Shown: positions 12,721 to 25,600, counted from the first letter of the stretch. The stretch: 64,000 nucleotides of DNA from Ditylenchus dipsaci (GCA_004194705.1 SADC01000128.1:1-64000), one strand, 5' to 3'. A program made the numbers and translations. Notes: a model not told the origin generated them from the sequence alone.

Positions 12721-13479
12721 TATTCCCCTTACACCCTCGCCCCAAATTGAAGCTTGTCTCTTATCCATCTCAAAATTGAAAAAAAATCGAAATCAATGGT
12801 ATTTAGTGACGAAACAACAGTAGAGGTTGATGCAAAATGTGGTTGTAGAAGCAACGCTATGGTGAAAACTGAAAAACAGTAGTTGTGATGCGGTAAGAAA
12901 AAAGGTATAATAAAAATCATAAAAGAGACAAAAATAATGATAAAAAAAAAATTAGGCTTACAACACCCGAGATTCCCAGGACGTCTCCGATCCAAGTACT
13001 AGTCGAGCCCAACGTTGCTTGACATTGCCAGATCGGACGGGATGGCGTACTTTCAACGTGGTATGTCGTAAGCGATGATAAAGAAGAAAAAATCTATTAT
13101 ATATGCTGTTCATTTCTTTTGCTCAACAAATGGATAGTCTTGGCTGCTAGCAGACCGTTAGAGAAAAGTGTGTCTTGCACTATTCATCATTTCATTAGAA
13201 ATCCAAGAGTTTGAACAAACAGAAGTTTGAATTAACGCTTGGCAGAGTGAGCTCGCCAAATTTTTCTGACTATATCTTTTTATAATTCTACGGAAACAAA
13301 ATCTGTCTCACAGAAATAAAGCATTTTAATCCAGCTTTCTCGTGGTATCTTTGGATTCAGAAAAACAAGTTTTTATGAAAATTGACATGTTTTAGTAAGC
13401 TAACGGACCTCATATCTCCGGTTATATAGCGTGATTTTAGAAATGAATTACAAAATTGGAGTCCTTGCAACTTTTGGGA

Positions 13480-13600
13480 CCAGATCGATGAAAAAAACTG
13501 ACAAAAGACCAGAAAGATTTTGATTCTGGAATGCAAAAGTGTCGAACCCTAGGCGGAAACTGACTTTTTAGGCTGTCGTTTTAAACAAAAAACAGCAGAC
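13480..13600. repeat. Fragment of a Tigger-like element
   Basis: AAGTGTCGAACCCTAGGCGG followed by an AAACTGACTTTTTAGG block matches the sub-terminal block of the elements at 12265, 28454 and 53661. Ends are missing. Confidence 0.45.
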
Positions 13601-13705
13601 AAATAGGGTCACATTCAAAAGAACCCAACGTCGGCTTTGCCTTTCGACGTGTTTTATACGCCGTGCCCCTACATTGAGGACCTACAGGGTGTCCCAATAA
13701 AACTA

Positions 13706-13971
13706 GGAGACAGGTCAGTTCGCCCCACGATCAGTTCGCCCCGGTCAGTTCGCCCAAGATCAGTTCGCCCCGTTTTTAAAATGACCATTATGCCATAAAA
13801 ACAAACCCAAACTTATTTTTTAACTTTTTGTAGTCCGGGAACATTTGAGTCCGTCCTAACATACGCTGGCCTAGCCTTGCCTAAGCCTGAGCCTAAAACA
13901 AAACGGGGCGAACTGATCGTGGGGCGAACTGACCGGGGCGAACTGATCATGGGGCGAACTGAACGTACACC
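13706..13971. mobile_element. 266-bp foldback MITE, 9-bp target duplication ATAAAACTA
   Basis: ATAAAACTA at 13697-13705 is repeated exactly at 13972-13980. Each end carries three to four tandem copies of ATCAGTTCGCCCC, mirrored in the other arm as GGGGCGAACTGAT. The termini read GGAGACAGGTCAGTTCG and GGTGTACGTTCAGTTCG. Nine-bp duplications with GG termini occur in MULE and Merlin-type elements; the superfamily is not settled by the sequence. Confidence 0.85.
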
Positions 13972-13994
13972 ATAAAACTAAAGCATCAAAATAT

Positions 13995-14250
13995 AAAAAA
14001 TTGTAAAAAAACAAAACCTCAATAAACGGACACCCTATCTCTGAAATAGTTGTTATGTTTAAGTTTTTTATTTTTTGAATGAAAAACTTTTTTTATATTG
14101 AATAATGATAGGCAAAATCGTCATCCTTGCGATATTTACGACCAGGCTGTCAAAACAGAACTGACAAAACATTTTAAAATAGGTCTAAAACAGTGTCGCA
14201 CCCACTGGGGAACGAACTTTTGGGAGTGTCCGTTTATCCAGGTTCGACTG
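13995..14250. mobile_element. Truncated Tigger-like element
   Basis: The right half repeats the element at 12265-12720 (AATAAACGGACACCCTATCT, then the GGACACTCCC region and CAGTCGAACCTGG as complement) and ends at TA. The left end is missing where the 13706-13971 element now lies, so that insertion or an associated deletion probably removed it. Confidence 0.65.
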
Positions 14251-16354
14251 TACCCCTAAAAGTTCTATTCCCACCTGAGTCCAACACTTTTTTTAACAAA
14301 CGGGCTGAAAATAGTGCTGGACCCTGCTGAGGACCGAAATTTCGAAGATATCCCTATATCGAGATCTGACTGCAGAAAATATGTTTTCGAAGATCGACAG
14401 GGAGGACCAAGCAGTTTCAAGCTTGATGTTTATCAAGCCTCCATATTTATTTTTCTTGCTATGGGCCGCTATATCAAAATTTAGTATAGTAAATTGAGCA
14501 TTCTCTACAAGATAGACTCATTAAAATAATCGGATCGAGTTTTGCCAGTTCGTGGATGTCCCTTATGAGCGGAAAATCAAAACCTTCGTCAAGCGATTCT
14601 TTAAGTGCAAGTTTCGCGGCTTTTTTGTCTGAGCGTTCGCGATCTGTGGAGCTTCGAAAGACACTGACCAAGCAGTGAGAAGACTATCAACCGAAGTAAT
14701 TTGTTGTTGTGTTTGTTAAAAAAATACAAATAAAATTTTTGAACAATCTGATAGACAATTTTTTTGAAAAAAAATATTGTTTAGTTTTATAATATAAAAT
14801 AATAGTAATAATAAAAAATGGTTGAATAATTATAAGGTGTTCTACGTAATTACATGCCTATTGTCTTTTTTCAAATAGCTCACTAAATTAATTGTTGATG
14901 TTAGCATGTGCTTTAGAATTTGGAAATGGGTTGATGGATTTCAATGCAATACAATTTTTTGCTCTCATTGCAACTTGGCATTTGGAATTAGGTAGTGAGT
15001 TTGCTCACAAAGCAATCAGCCAACATATTCCTGGAATTAACCGAACAAAAGAGTGGTAAACGCAACTTGAATGAATTATTAGAGTTCTTTTAGTCAGGTA
15101 AGAACTGGATCTCAGACAGTTTACGCCGAACCAAACTGTTTTTTGTTAACCTATTTAATTTTTGGTGCTCAAATTCGGGTTGGCCGCCCTATCACAGGAA
15201 ATATGGTATCTTTGAAAAAGAAGCAATTTTTTAACCTAGTGTCGAATCCGACTTGTTTTTCCGACCGTGGTCATCAATAATAACACCGAGCACCCCCTCA
15301 CACCCCGCCCTAAAAAGGGTCATAAATACGCAGCTGCAACCATCGACACCGCCCACCCCACCTAAAAATGGAGTGGATTAAACACTAAGACCTCAGGTTT
15401 TTATAAAAAAATTGTAAGCCATCCCAGCATGTAGAATTTGCTCAGCCACTTATTTAAAAAGTCTTCAAAGAAAAAACCCACGAAGAAACTACTCAGATTG
15501 CTAAACAAAAATTCTGAAACTACAATTAATTTGGCTAAACAGACAACTGATCAAGTTCGTTTCCGCCTGGGGTCCAATACATTTTTCACCTCCATTTTTT
15601 AGTATCACAGTTATTCGTAAAAATAAAAAAGAAAAAAACCCAAAAGGCTGAATAATAAAATTTGGAAAATTAAAAAAAAAGTGTGGTCAGCTGTAGTTTC
15701 AGCTTTCAAATTGACCTAGCTAAATCCCTGAGTAAACAAAATGGTGTGTTGTAGTGAGAATATGATGTATGCATGTGTTTGTTTGCTAGCTAAATAGCTG
15801 GTCGTTCTGCAAAAAAAGACCAGCTGCAGCATTTATTTACCTACGTTCCAATAAATTATGGCAAATTAAAAAGAGGAAATAGCGTGCGCCATTTGCAAAC
15901 CATGAAAAATGAGTAATAAAGGTAAAAAGACCAAAACAGCCGGAAGACACCTGATCTCTTTGACTAACCCTCGCAAATGCCATCTAAAAACGTGAAAATG
16001 AAAAATAATGGTCATTAAACAAAGGAAAATTGCCAAGGTGAGTAAAAAAGCCTAAAAATACTTGATTTAGAAGAATTTGGTTGATTTTTTGAACATTTTT
16101 TCAAATTCGCGCGTTTATCAACTTTTTATTTGGGTTTTTCCTGTAATTTTTATTTCTTTTGAGTGAAGCCTGTCTGCTGTGCGAATCCAGCCTCAGGCAG
16201 GCCCAGCATATGCAGGCAGTAAAGAAGCAACTCAGCATCCATTGATTTGAGAATTCTACATGTATTCGAACACCTTCCAAAAACACTTGCCTGATCCCCG
16301 GTTGTTTTTTTGCAAAAAAAAACAAAGGGGACCAAGGCAAGTTTTTTGGGCTAG
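14251..16354. other. Non-coding stretch with Tigger-like fragments
   Basis: Further fragments of the Tigger-like sub-terminal block occur near 14260-14345 and 15550-15600. Otherwise AT-rich and gene-free to the eye. Confidence 0.4.
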
Positions 16355-17257
16355 ACTTTACTTGGTCCCCCCCCCCCCCCCCCCACGGCTGACCCACTTT
16401 CGAGGTGAATTTTTAAAAACCGATTGCATATTCGGGTTTCTCGACCCGGATTTTTACGGGAAATGATCATCAGATTCTGTCAAAGTGAAAAAAAAAGTTT
16501 TGGGATTTGCCTTGGTCCCCAAGGTAAAATTTTAGAAAAATTTGAAAAAAAAAAATTTTTTAAATTGGCGCCTTTTGAATTTTAAAGGGAATAAGGGCTG
16601 TATTGGGAGGGAAGGAAATGAAAGGGCCACTAATCACACAAGGCCCCTAACAAGAAGATGTTGAACATAGTTTTGAATACTGGGGCCTACCGCATAAATA
16701 ACTCTGCTATGCATGCTTTTTCATGCATCCAGAGTCACTTTCGAGTGATTTGTGTCTAAGGTATGTGGGTGTGCGCATCTCAACTCCAAGCCCCCAAGCC
16801 CCTGCGCCTTCGAAGGGGTGCAGGGGCTTGAGAGATAAGATGCACGCACTCACTTACCTTAGACATAATTCGAGAAGTACTCTTGATCAAAAAATGCGTA
16901 TAGAGTCTCTTTTTGCCACGGCCCAGTTGAAAAACATGGTGAGGCAGTCGAAGAATACATATATTTACTTTTCTATTGTTCTGTCATAAAAAGTGCCCCT
17001 TCTTTTCCCTTCCCCTCCCAATACAGCCCTTAATCCCTTTAAAATTCAAAAGGCGCCAATTTGAAAAACATTTTTTTTTCAAATTTTTTTAAAATTTTAC
17101 CTTGGAGACCAAGGCAAATCCCAAAAAAAATCGTTTACTTTCACAGAACCTGATGATCATTTCCCGTAAAAATCCGGTCGAGAAACACGAATATGCAATC
17201 GGTTTTTAAAAATTCACCTCGAAAGTGGGTCAGCCGTGGGGGGGGGCCAAGTAAAGT
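16355..17257. repeat. 903-bp foldback element sharing its core with 5428-6372
   Basis: Outer arms ACTTTACTTGG plus a C run plus ACGGCTGACCC are inverted at 17224-17257. Arms run about 280 bp and include AATGATCATCAG and TTGCCTTGG. The inner core (16590-17030) is the same foldback core as at 5428-6372: GGGCTGTATTGGGAGGGAAGG at the edges and a hairpin with CCCCTGCGCC in the centre. The outer arms are unrelated to those at 5.4 kb. Confidence 0.8.
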
Positions 17258-17887
17258 GTTACCGTTTTTTGAGAGGAGTGCAAACATATATAAGCGATTC
17301 AAATTATAAGAGTAACACATATCCACGTCAAAAAAAGAATACAGCAGCTCCTTTGAATATTTTTGAGCCAAAAAGAATTTTTTTGTTGGAAGAAAAAGTA
17401 TTTTTCAGAATAAATCAAATTTTATTTTCGTTTATTACAGGAAATACGGTAATTCTCGACACGAAATCTACAATTTTAATTTTTTGTGTGAAATTCAGGG
17501 TTGGGCAAAGACCAGATGGCTCAGGAGTCCTGAGTCAGGACCCACTTCGGAATGGCCAAAATGCCAAAATAATTGTTTTTTGGGTTTACTAAAGGGGAGT
17601 GAACTTTTTAAGAAAAATCGATTGAGCGGATCATATTTCGGGTACGAAAAAGTGAATCTGTGACTGAAAAAAGTTTTGCTCACCATCATTTCGCCGCGAC
17701 AAAATTTCGCCGATATTTTAAGTGTCGTTTTTTTCTGATTCGCAACTTTTTTCTGGCTGATTTTACGGTGATATCCGGTTATGTAATCATTTTATGCAAT
17801 CGTGGGTTCCTTTTTGGTCTCCTCATTTATGTTCCATCTTTAAGTAACTGTTGTGCCAGGTTTATGTGTTAATATATATTTTTAGAT

Positions 17888-18086
17888 ATGTCTTCGAAGA
17901 GAAGTAGGAAGTACCGCCTTGCTGACGAACGAATAAAAAGACTGGTGACACAAGCAGTGAACAATCGTTCCTTTCGAATATCTCGGTGCAATTGCTTACA
18001 ACTTCAGAATGGCTCAAGGTCCTTACATTCCAGCCGGAGAGCCAGAATCCTCTGATGAAGAAATTTTGGATCTGGATGAAGAATAA
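17888..18086 (+). pseudogene. Small ORF with one frame change, unrecognised
   Basis: ATG at 17888 opens MSSKRSRKYRLADERIKRL. After about 25 codons the frame changes and continues as VPFEYLGAIAYNFRMAQ, ending in the acidic tail ESSDEEILDLDEE and stop at 18084-18086. The composition (basic N-terminus, acidic C-terminus) is protein-like and the two halves make a plausible 67-aa whole. An acceptor-like TTTTTAG lies just upstream, so this may be a final exon. No family was recognised; a transposon-derived fragment is possible. Confidence 0.4.
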
Positions 18087-18145
18087 TAGGAATGTTTAAT
18101 TCTTTGTTGTTATTTGCTTCTCTGATTTTTTTGTTATGTAACTAA

Positions 18146-19238
18146 CCGTATTTCTTCTAATAGAGCCCCGAGGGCTTTTTTCAATCAACCTCCAGAGAGG
18201 AGCTCTATTAGAGAGGGGCTTTATTTTTCAACTCTCAATTGAGCAAATTTTTTTGCGAAATTTTTTCGCCGTAAAATTTAAATAATCTACATTTTATGTT
18301 CAAAAACTTTAACAACAATTAAAAAAGGTGAACAATCGAAAAGTCTTTTTAATGATCAATATCGACAGATTCATAGCTAACGTAGCTATTGTTTTCGTCG
18401 TAATTCGATTTTGGGTCTTATTGCCGAATTTGGTTCATTTTAATCTTGGTCTCCCCTCTTGTTAAACAAGCACTGAATTATCTGCCAGAATACTTAATTT
18501 TTGCAGTTTACTAAAAGATATTTATTTTTCAAGTTAAATCAGGACAAAGCTTTTTCTTGGGCAAATTTAGTTTTTATGGGCAAATTTTGCTTTAGTATAA
18601 TTGGTGTTGAATCTTTTAACTTTTTTCAGAGTGATAACATCATAAAGGAAATCTGCATTTATAGTTTTCGATAGTACCATTTTTAGAATGTATAACAATG
18701 AGGTCAAAGCGTAAGGAAGTTAGAAAAATAACTCGATTAATAATATTTTACATGTTTGTGTTAAATTTTTAAGAGATATTGCAATAAATGATACTTCGTT
18801 AGAAACTAAAATCCCAATGCTACCTGATAGTGTTGTCACTTTGAAAAATTTTTTAAAGCTAATTAGACAAAACGAAAGTTTGCCAAAAAAACGTATTTTT
18901 GCCCGACAAAGCCTTTTCCGGTGCATCAGTCCATGGCGATGCAATGTGGGAAGAATGAATATGAGAATATTTTATCACATGGTTGAAATTTTATCTTCAG
19001 ATCTTTTATCGTTCAAGTAAGATTTTATACACAAAGAAACCAAGAAAGAGAGATAAAAACGGAAAAAAACAACAGGGTAGCTGAGCCAAAAAAAATGGAC
19101 CGGACACGATTCGGCATTAAGGCACGATTTTGGCTGGAGAGGGGGAGGCTCTATTAGAGAGGGGGACTTTATTTTTTACTCACCCTCTAGAGGGAGGCTC
19201 TATTAGAAGGGGGGGGGGCTCTATCAGAGGAAATACGG
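18146..19238. repeat. CCGTATTT-ended foldback, word TAGAGCCCC
   Basis: Left end CCGTATTTCTTCTAATAG continues into AGCCCC. The right end, complemented, is CCGTATTTCCTCTGATAG followed by AGCCCC. The word GAGGCTCTATTAGA recurs inside near both ends. About 1.09 kb long, with no clear transposase. Part of a multi-copy family (copies near 7948, 27307, 30923, 35914, 38886, 40520, 57938, 58780). Confidence 0.7.
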
Positions 19239-19837
19239 TAAGCCAATAAAACTTTGTTTGGACTTTCTTGGAAAAAGTCTGGCATGCAATCAATTAAATT
19301 AGTAAAAATAATTTAATTGTCGCGTAAAATATTGTCGGCGAATTAATTGTCGGCGAAATTGTCATGTACCCAAATCAAGCAAACAAATTACAAAAAGCTT
19401 TATCACATAATCCAACAAACAGTTAACTATAGTAATTTGAGGAATTTGCCGGGAACCAGCCTTGTTTAGCACCATCCTCGCTCCTACCCAAACCCAGCCT
19501 CGAGTGCCACATTTGACTGAAAATGATGATATTGAAGTAAAAAAATTAAATTAAAAATATTGTTATGTATGTGATGTTTAATCTAGAAAAACATTTGTAG
19601 GCTGGTGAGACTAGATATTTTTTACCTTTTCTAGTTTTGTCGGCGTTTACTCAGCAAAAATTTTCACAGACATTTTTTTTATTATAGTGCTATTTTAGTA
19701 TGTGAAAGCTGCAGTTCTTGCACTTTAAAAGTGGACCAGAATTCTGGCCAAGAACATTGCATGGGGTGATTTGATAAAAGTAGAAATTTCTTTGTTTTTT
19801 GAATTACGAATGCTTTCGTAATTTTCGGGCATCTATG

Positions 19838-20260
19838 CAGGTTCGCAGATGTCCTGCTCTAGCAGGAATTTCCTGCTTTTTGAGTTCAAATCCTGCTTTT
19901 TGATTTCGAAAAAGCAGGAATTTTAGAAGAGAATCTTGGCCCTTACTAACATATTTGTTGCGACTGCTTTTTACTTATTCATTTTTTTCTGTTTTTTCTA
20001 TTTCAAGTTTTTTGATGTTCCTTCAATGACTTAATGTTAAAAATTTACAGGATGTTGTCTATATTCAACCCACCTAAGAGAAGCAAGTAACGAAAATATT
20101 GATCGGTTTTGTGATTTGTTGATTCTGGTTGTTGAATTGGTTGAATAAAAAATTGTTGCTGTCTGGATTTGTTGTCCTGCTTTCGCCGAAACGTTTTGTA
20201 CTAAATCCTGCTTTTTGAAATCAGAATCCTGCTTTTGCGATTTTCGATCTGCGAACCCTG
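19838..20260. mobile_element. 423-bp hAT-type element, target duplication CATCTATG
   Basis: CATCTATG at 19830-19837 repeats at 20261-20268. Ends are CAGGTTCGCAGAT and, complemented, CAGGGTTCGCAGATC. Sub-terminal regions hold several copies of TCCTGCTTTTTGA and its complement. No transposase. Confidence 0.88.
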
Positions 20261-20635
20261 CATCTATGTGAGTTAAGGAGACAAATTAATGATTTAACCC
20301 GCCAAAATTTTTAGCATTCCAACACCTGAACGACCAATTTGATGAGATGAACTCAAATTTAATGCTGAACATTTCTGATACATTCGTTATAGGTAGTCCG
20401 ATCTGAAGCAAGAATTAAAACATGTTTTTACATAAAACTTTTGTCCCGCTAAGCAAACCAAAAATTTTTCACCGGACTCATGTTCAGAATGGTAGATTTG
20501 CTTGAAAATTCGGCGCTAGTATGTAATACCCCCCATCAATCGGACCTTTCAAAATCGCTGTAACTACTCTTTGGAACAACAAGCTTAGGCTTAACGCTTA
20601 GACTCGGGTGTAGACCAGCTTACGGATGTTGTGAC

Positions 20636-20942
20636 CAGTCATGTATAAATGTGCGGCTCTGGCTCTTGCTCCGCTCTGACTCTGGCTCCGAGCAGGAGCA
20701 AGAGCCAGAGCAAATTTTTCAAAGTTAAGAGCCCGGAGCAAGAGCAGGAGCAAAATTTTTCGAATGAAGATCTCGGAGCCAAATCCGGAGCAGATTTGCT
20801 CAAATGAAGAGCTCGGAGTCAGGTTCAGGGCAAATTTCAGAGCAAATTTTTGCAAATTGAGAGCCCGGAGCAAGAGCCGGAGCGAATTTTTCAAAGCCGA
20901 GAGCCCGGAGCAAGAGCGAAAAATCTCAAAAATACATCACTG
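20636..20942. mobile_element. 307-bp hAT-type MITE, target duplication GTTGTGAC
   Basis: GTTGTGAC at 20628-20635 repeats at 20943-20950. Ends are CAGTCATGTATAAATG and, complemented, CAGTGATGTATTTTTG. The body is a degenerate array of GGAGCAAGAGC words in both orientations. It lies about 100 bp from the larger hAT element with a similar CAGTGATGTA terminus. Confidence 0.88.
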
Positions 20943-21050
20943 GTTGTGACTGATAAATTCACGCACTTTTTTAGGGTCTAGCATATATATTTGGGTACAC
21001 TTCACTTAAGTTTTAAAACAAAAAATTCATGGGAGGAGAGCAGTCTATAC

Positions 21051-22220
21051 CTGTGATGTAAAAATGTAAATTTTGGCACCGGCACCGCACCGGCACCGGT
21101 GCCTGTGTCGGCACCGGCACCGGTGCCGCACCGGGCCTTAAACGTTTGCACCGGCACCGGTGCCTATCACATTCAGTACATTTTCAAGGAAAATGTTAAT
21201 TTTTTTACGGGAATGAGTTTTTTGTGTTAAAGAAAAGTTAGCTTATACGAAAATATTAATTCTATTGAAATTAAGCAGCACTTGATGCTTTACGAGCAGT
21301 AGTCCAGAACGTCCTTTATGCCCTATTGTATTTATTGTGACACCTGATAAGAGTCTTTCCACGCTAGTTGACGTGGCAGGGGATGGAAAGATCACGAATG
21401 CAATTTGTGATAGCTTCGGGAATAACTAAATCGACTAATATCTTCAGTTGTTTGTTAAATCAGCTCACTTTCTTATTTCCTTTCGAATATTTTTAAATAA
21501 CTTTTGTAAAACTGTTTGAATATATTGCTTTATTTCTTCATCTAATGTGTCTAAAACGGGGTTTTCGGCCTGATTTTTTTCAAAATCCAAAGAGTGACTT
21601 CGGTCCTCCACTTGTTTGTTCACTAGCAATAAGCTCTGATGGGAACAGTTTTTGGCTCTAAAGTTCAGAGTTTAAAGGTTCAGCAAAACTAAGACTGAAT
21701 CTACATCAAATTTAAGAATACCATGGAGCGTATAGCTCTGCGACCCTTGTCAACATTAACTTGAAGCGCAGTGATTGCGACTAATGGATCTAACACCGCT
21801 GTAGTGAGATACAGGCTATCCGAAATAATTTTACTGAGCTCATATACATAAGATATCAAACTGAATATTCTGACGAATATTCTGAATATTCTGGGGCGAA
21901 ACTTTTTCTTGCCACCGAATTTTTTTGTCGCCGAAACACTTTTTTCTGGTCAAAAAAGCAGTTGGGCGACAAAAAGAGATTTTCGGCGACAAGAAAAGTT
22001 TTGCTCAACAAAAAGTGGCATGTGCACTTAATATTTATACTGAAATTGAAAAAAAGTTAAATTTCAGTTCAAAACGGGCAGCGGTGCCAGCAAAAACTCG
22101 GCACCGGCACCGGTGCGGTGCCGGTGCTTTTTCGTTAAAATTTGGCACCTGCACCGGCACCGGTGCCAGCAAAAACTTGGCACCGGCACCGGTGCCCGCA
22201 CCGGTGCTTTTACATCACTG
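21051..22220. mobile_element. hAT element with transposase remnant, target duplication GTCTATAC
   Basis: GTCTATAC at 21043-21050 repeats exactly at 22221-22228. Ends are CTGTGATGTAAAA and, complemented, CAGTGATGTAAAA. Both sub-terminal regions (21075-21165 and 22080-22210) are arrays of GGCACCGGCACCGGTGCC-type words. Between them lies hAT transposase debris on the minus strand. The 1170-bp length is short for an autonomous element, so it is an internally deleted copy. Confidence 0.9.
21255..21640 (-). pseudogene. hAT transposase C-terminal remnant
   Basis: On the minus strand, 21395 down to 21255 reads VIFPSPATSTSVERLLSGV, followed by a His/Leu-rich tail. PATSTSVERLFS is the hallmark of the hAT C-terminal dimerisation region. 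Upstream, about 21460-21620, an acidic segment (VLDTLDEEIKQYIQ) fits the linker before it. Stops and missing N-terminal and RNase H regions make it a pseudogene. It sits within the 21051-22220 element. Confidence 0.8.
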
Positions 22221-22650
22221 GTCTATACTAGGGTCGAAAATAAATATAAAATTCAAACTCAATGTCGAATATCAAAATCTGCTTGAGACAATAATTGTTT
22301 GAGTATTAAAATTTAAATTTTTTTCGAAATTCAAATGTTTTTTTGTCTCTAGTGGATTTCAAAATTTGACAGTGAGTTTTGATTTTCTACAACAGTTTTA
22401 CATCAATATCGATCATTCTGAACACGAATTCGGTGTCAAAAACGGGTTTTTCCTGGTGGACAATAGCTTTAGTTAAAATTTTAGATCGTTTTTTGACCAT
22501 TTTATGATTAGCGCTTTACCTACAGTGAATTTATCAGAAATGTCCATTGTGAAATTCTGATTCCATGCCACTAAATTGATCGTTTCACGTGTTCAGAAAA
22601 TCCAAAAATTAAGCGGAGAAAACAATTGAATCAAATTTTTAAATTCTCAC

Positions 22651-25600
22651 CTAGAACCACTTTTTCTCCAACATCCATGGTCAACTGGTTGTCGCCCTGG
22701 CCTATAAACCCAAAATAGATACATTTTTCGCACAATAAAATTAGTTCTGGCCATACCTGCATATGGGTTGACACACTCCAGCACTCGACCATAGTCTGAG
22801 GTGCAGAAAATTGGGTGGGCTGCAAGTATTTTTAAGTTAAAAATCATGCTGGACCAATCATCAAAGACACGAAAAATTGAAGAAAAGAATGCTTACACAT
22901 TCGATTAGCAGAGGATGGTCTGGAAGTGGAGCCCGCATCCAAGCTCTTGTCCCTGACATGTACACTCCCGTCCGAAGAGGTCACACTCACTGCCGACACC
23001 ATTTGACCAGGCTTTTGAGCTGTAGGTGGAGGGTGGTTTGGACGCGCGGCTCCAGTTTTATTACCTTCTAAAAGCCAATATTGTCAATGAAAATATAAAG
23101 GGTCTGACATTATGAACGGATCAGTCTAGAGCTGATGATTCGACCTCGGTCGGTATTTTCGGTACAGTATCGCCAAAAATTTCGGTATACCGAACAAAAT
23201 TTCGGTATTTTCTAAAGTCATGCAATCAGAAAATTTCCGGAAGATTTTGAAAATATTTTTTTCGAAAAAATATTATTGCGGTTGAAAATAATCAAATTCT
23301 GAAAAATTAGATTATCTTGTAATGAAAAATCATGTTGTAAGGAAACTGGGAAAATCTCTTATATAACATAAACCATAATCAATAAATGTAGGCTGATAAC
23401 TGTAGAATTTCTTGTATAAGATACTAGAAATTTTACGATTATAGACGAACAGATATAAATTGTATTGTATCATACATAAATCCTACATTTACGGTCACCG
23501 TTCGAGCTACAATTTCTTTTAATTTTTAGCATTTTTGGGAGGAAAAAGTATATTTCGATATTTTTTCAAAAATAAAAATAAAAATTATCGTTGTCTTGAG
23601 CAATAATAACACTTAGAAAAATAACGAAATCTCCCCAATTTTGGTATCGGTTTCGGTACTTTCGAAATCGACCGGTCGGTACGGTTTTCGGTACGGTATA
23701 CCGTAGCGTCATCACCTCTAGATCAATTCTCTAGATCGTAAATTATTGTGCGATCAGAGATGAAATAAATTGGGACGAAACGGATTGGGACGAAACGGTT
23801 TTGGGACGAAACGTCGCGTACCCCAGTCAATTTAGCGTTCAAGAATAGTTTTGTAACCAAATCGGTACGCTGATCACGAATCCGATATTATTATTTTTCA
23901 CTTTAGGGGAACGGGCTAGGCACTTTTTCGCACTGTCTAGTGAAAATCGCAAAATCACCTGAATAAGCAAGTGCTTATCCTGAGTCAGAATGATGCTCGA
24001 CGAATTAACTGTGAAATTGCGCGCATCATCATGACTCAAGTTGGGGCGCTTTTCAAATGAGTTTGCGTCTACTCATTTCAAGATGGTGCAAAATAGTGCC
24101 TACCTCCCTAAAATCAGATGAAAAAATTTATTTTGAGGCGTGTTATATGGTTTTCTTTCAATTAACCTGATGCTTTTTCCGTTAGAAAGGTTGTCGCCGA
24201 AAAACATAAAAATCGAAAGTTATGATAAAAATTCACTATTCCATTTTTAATGCCAGCCCTGTGTACAAAAGAGCAAACCTGCTCTTCGAGAAGGTGGAAT
24301 ATATGGCGTTGGGGATCTCTGGCTCTGCTTTTGTTGTTGTTGAACCTGTTTGAACTGCTCGTAGATTGTTGACAGCTCTTCTCCTTCAGTTGTTTGCTGG
24401 TTCAACGGCAGATTGACTGATTTACGGTTGTCCATGCTCAGAGATGGAGAGCCACGAGTATATATCTTAAAAAGTATCATGTTTGTGCATGCATGGACCA
24501 AAAAACTTATTAACTCTTTGTCTGATAAGCTTTTGTCGACATAACTGGATCTTTAGCTTGTTGCTGTTGTTGAAGCATGGCAACTATTGGTGTAGCTTTG
24601 TAGATGTTTGGCGGAAGCACTTTTCGAGATGGTTGAGCGTGCAAGACTTCTTGTGATCCGTCCCCTTCAGCTGCATGAGAATCTGAATTTTCGCACAATT
24701 CATCAGAATTTTTTTAAAAATTGGAATTTATTGATTTTGAAAGTTTGTCTAGATCGCCCTTTTTAAGTTTTGCGAAAACCAGCTCTACCCTTGCTTAAAA
24801 ATTTATTTTTCTTAAGAATTAATTTCGGTGTTTCGGGACGATCAGGCTGTGCGACCCTCACCCACTTTTAGAACACATATGTCGGCCCTAAAAATATATT
24901 CTGGAAGCTGAGATTCCAGGCTACGAAACTTATATTACATTTTATAGAAATTTAATTAAATTTCCAATAACTTTTTGAAAACAGCTCAATTTTTTTGACC
25001 CGGGCTGGACGTTTTTAAAATTCATGTGTTTTCGAAAAATTATTGGAAATTTTCATTAAATTTCTATAAATATTATATAAGTTTTGTGGTCTGGAATATT
25101 AGCGTCAATGATATATTTTCATGGCCGACAAATGTATTTGAAAAGTGAGTCAGGGCTGCCCGGTCGGGTGCCTGCGGGCCGCCCGTGCACACCCCTAAGT
25201 GGGACCGAAAAGTGTTTTTTGGAAATTTTATAATATTTAGTTCAGTTACAACTGTACCAGTGAAATTAGTGTCTGAACGCGGCTTCAAAATGAATTGTCC
25301 CTCATTGTCAGTACTTTCGACTATAAGCTTAGGTTGATAATCCTGGCTCCGCTCTATTGAATGTTACTCCCTTCTGAACCATTGATTTTTGTCTGACTTA
25401 TCTGCCGGTAGTTGAGTCGAGGAGAGGATGACGCTTGACTGCTGTTTCTTTGCTCAAATTCTTTGCGGAGAGAACGAGGTGATTTATTTTTCTAAAAATG
25501 TTTAATCATAAAAGCCGAGTTTCAACAAAGACTGAAGTGTTAGGCTGCGGTGAGCAGTTCTCGGCTTATTTTATTGCAAATTAACCGGAATGTTTCTATA

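Noticed and set aside
13700..13980. Regularly spaced repeats suggestive of a CRISPR array
   Set aside because: Units are directly adjacent, mirrored and bounded by a 9-bp target duplication in a eukaryotic context; it is a mobile element.
20598..20949. Frames rich in Leu-Arg and Glu-Ser on both strands
   Set aside because: They are translations of the GGAGCAAGAGC array of the MITE with duplication GTTGTGAC.
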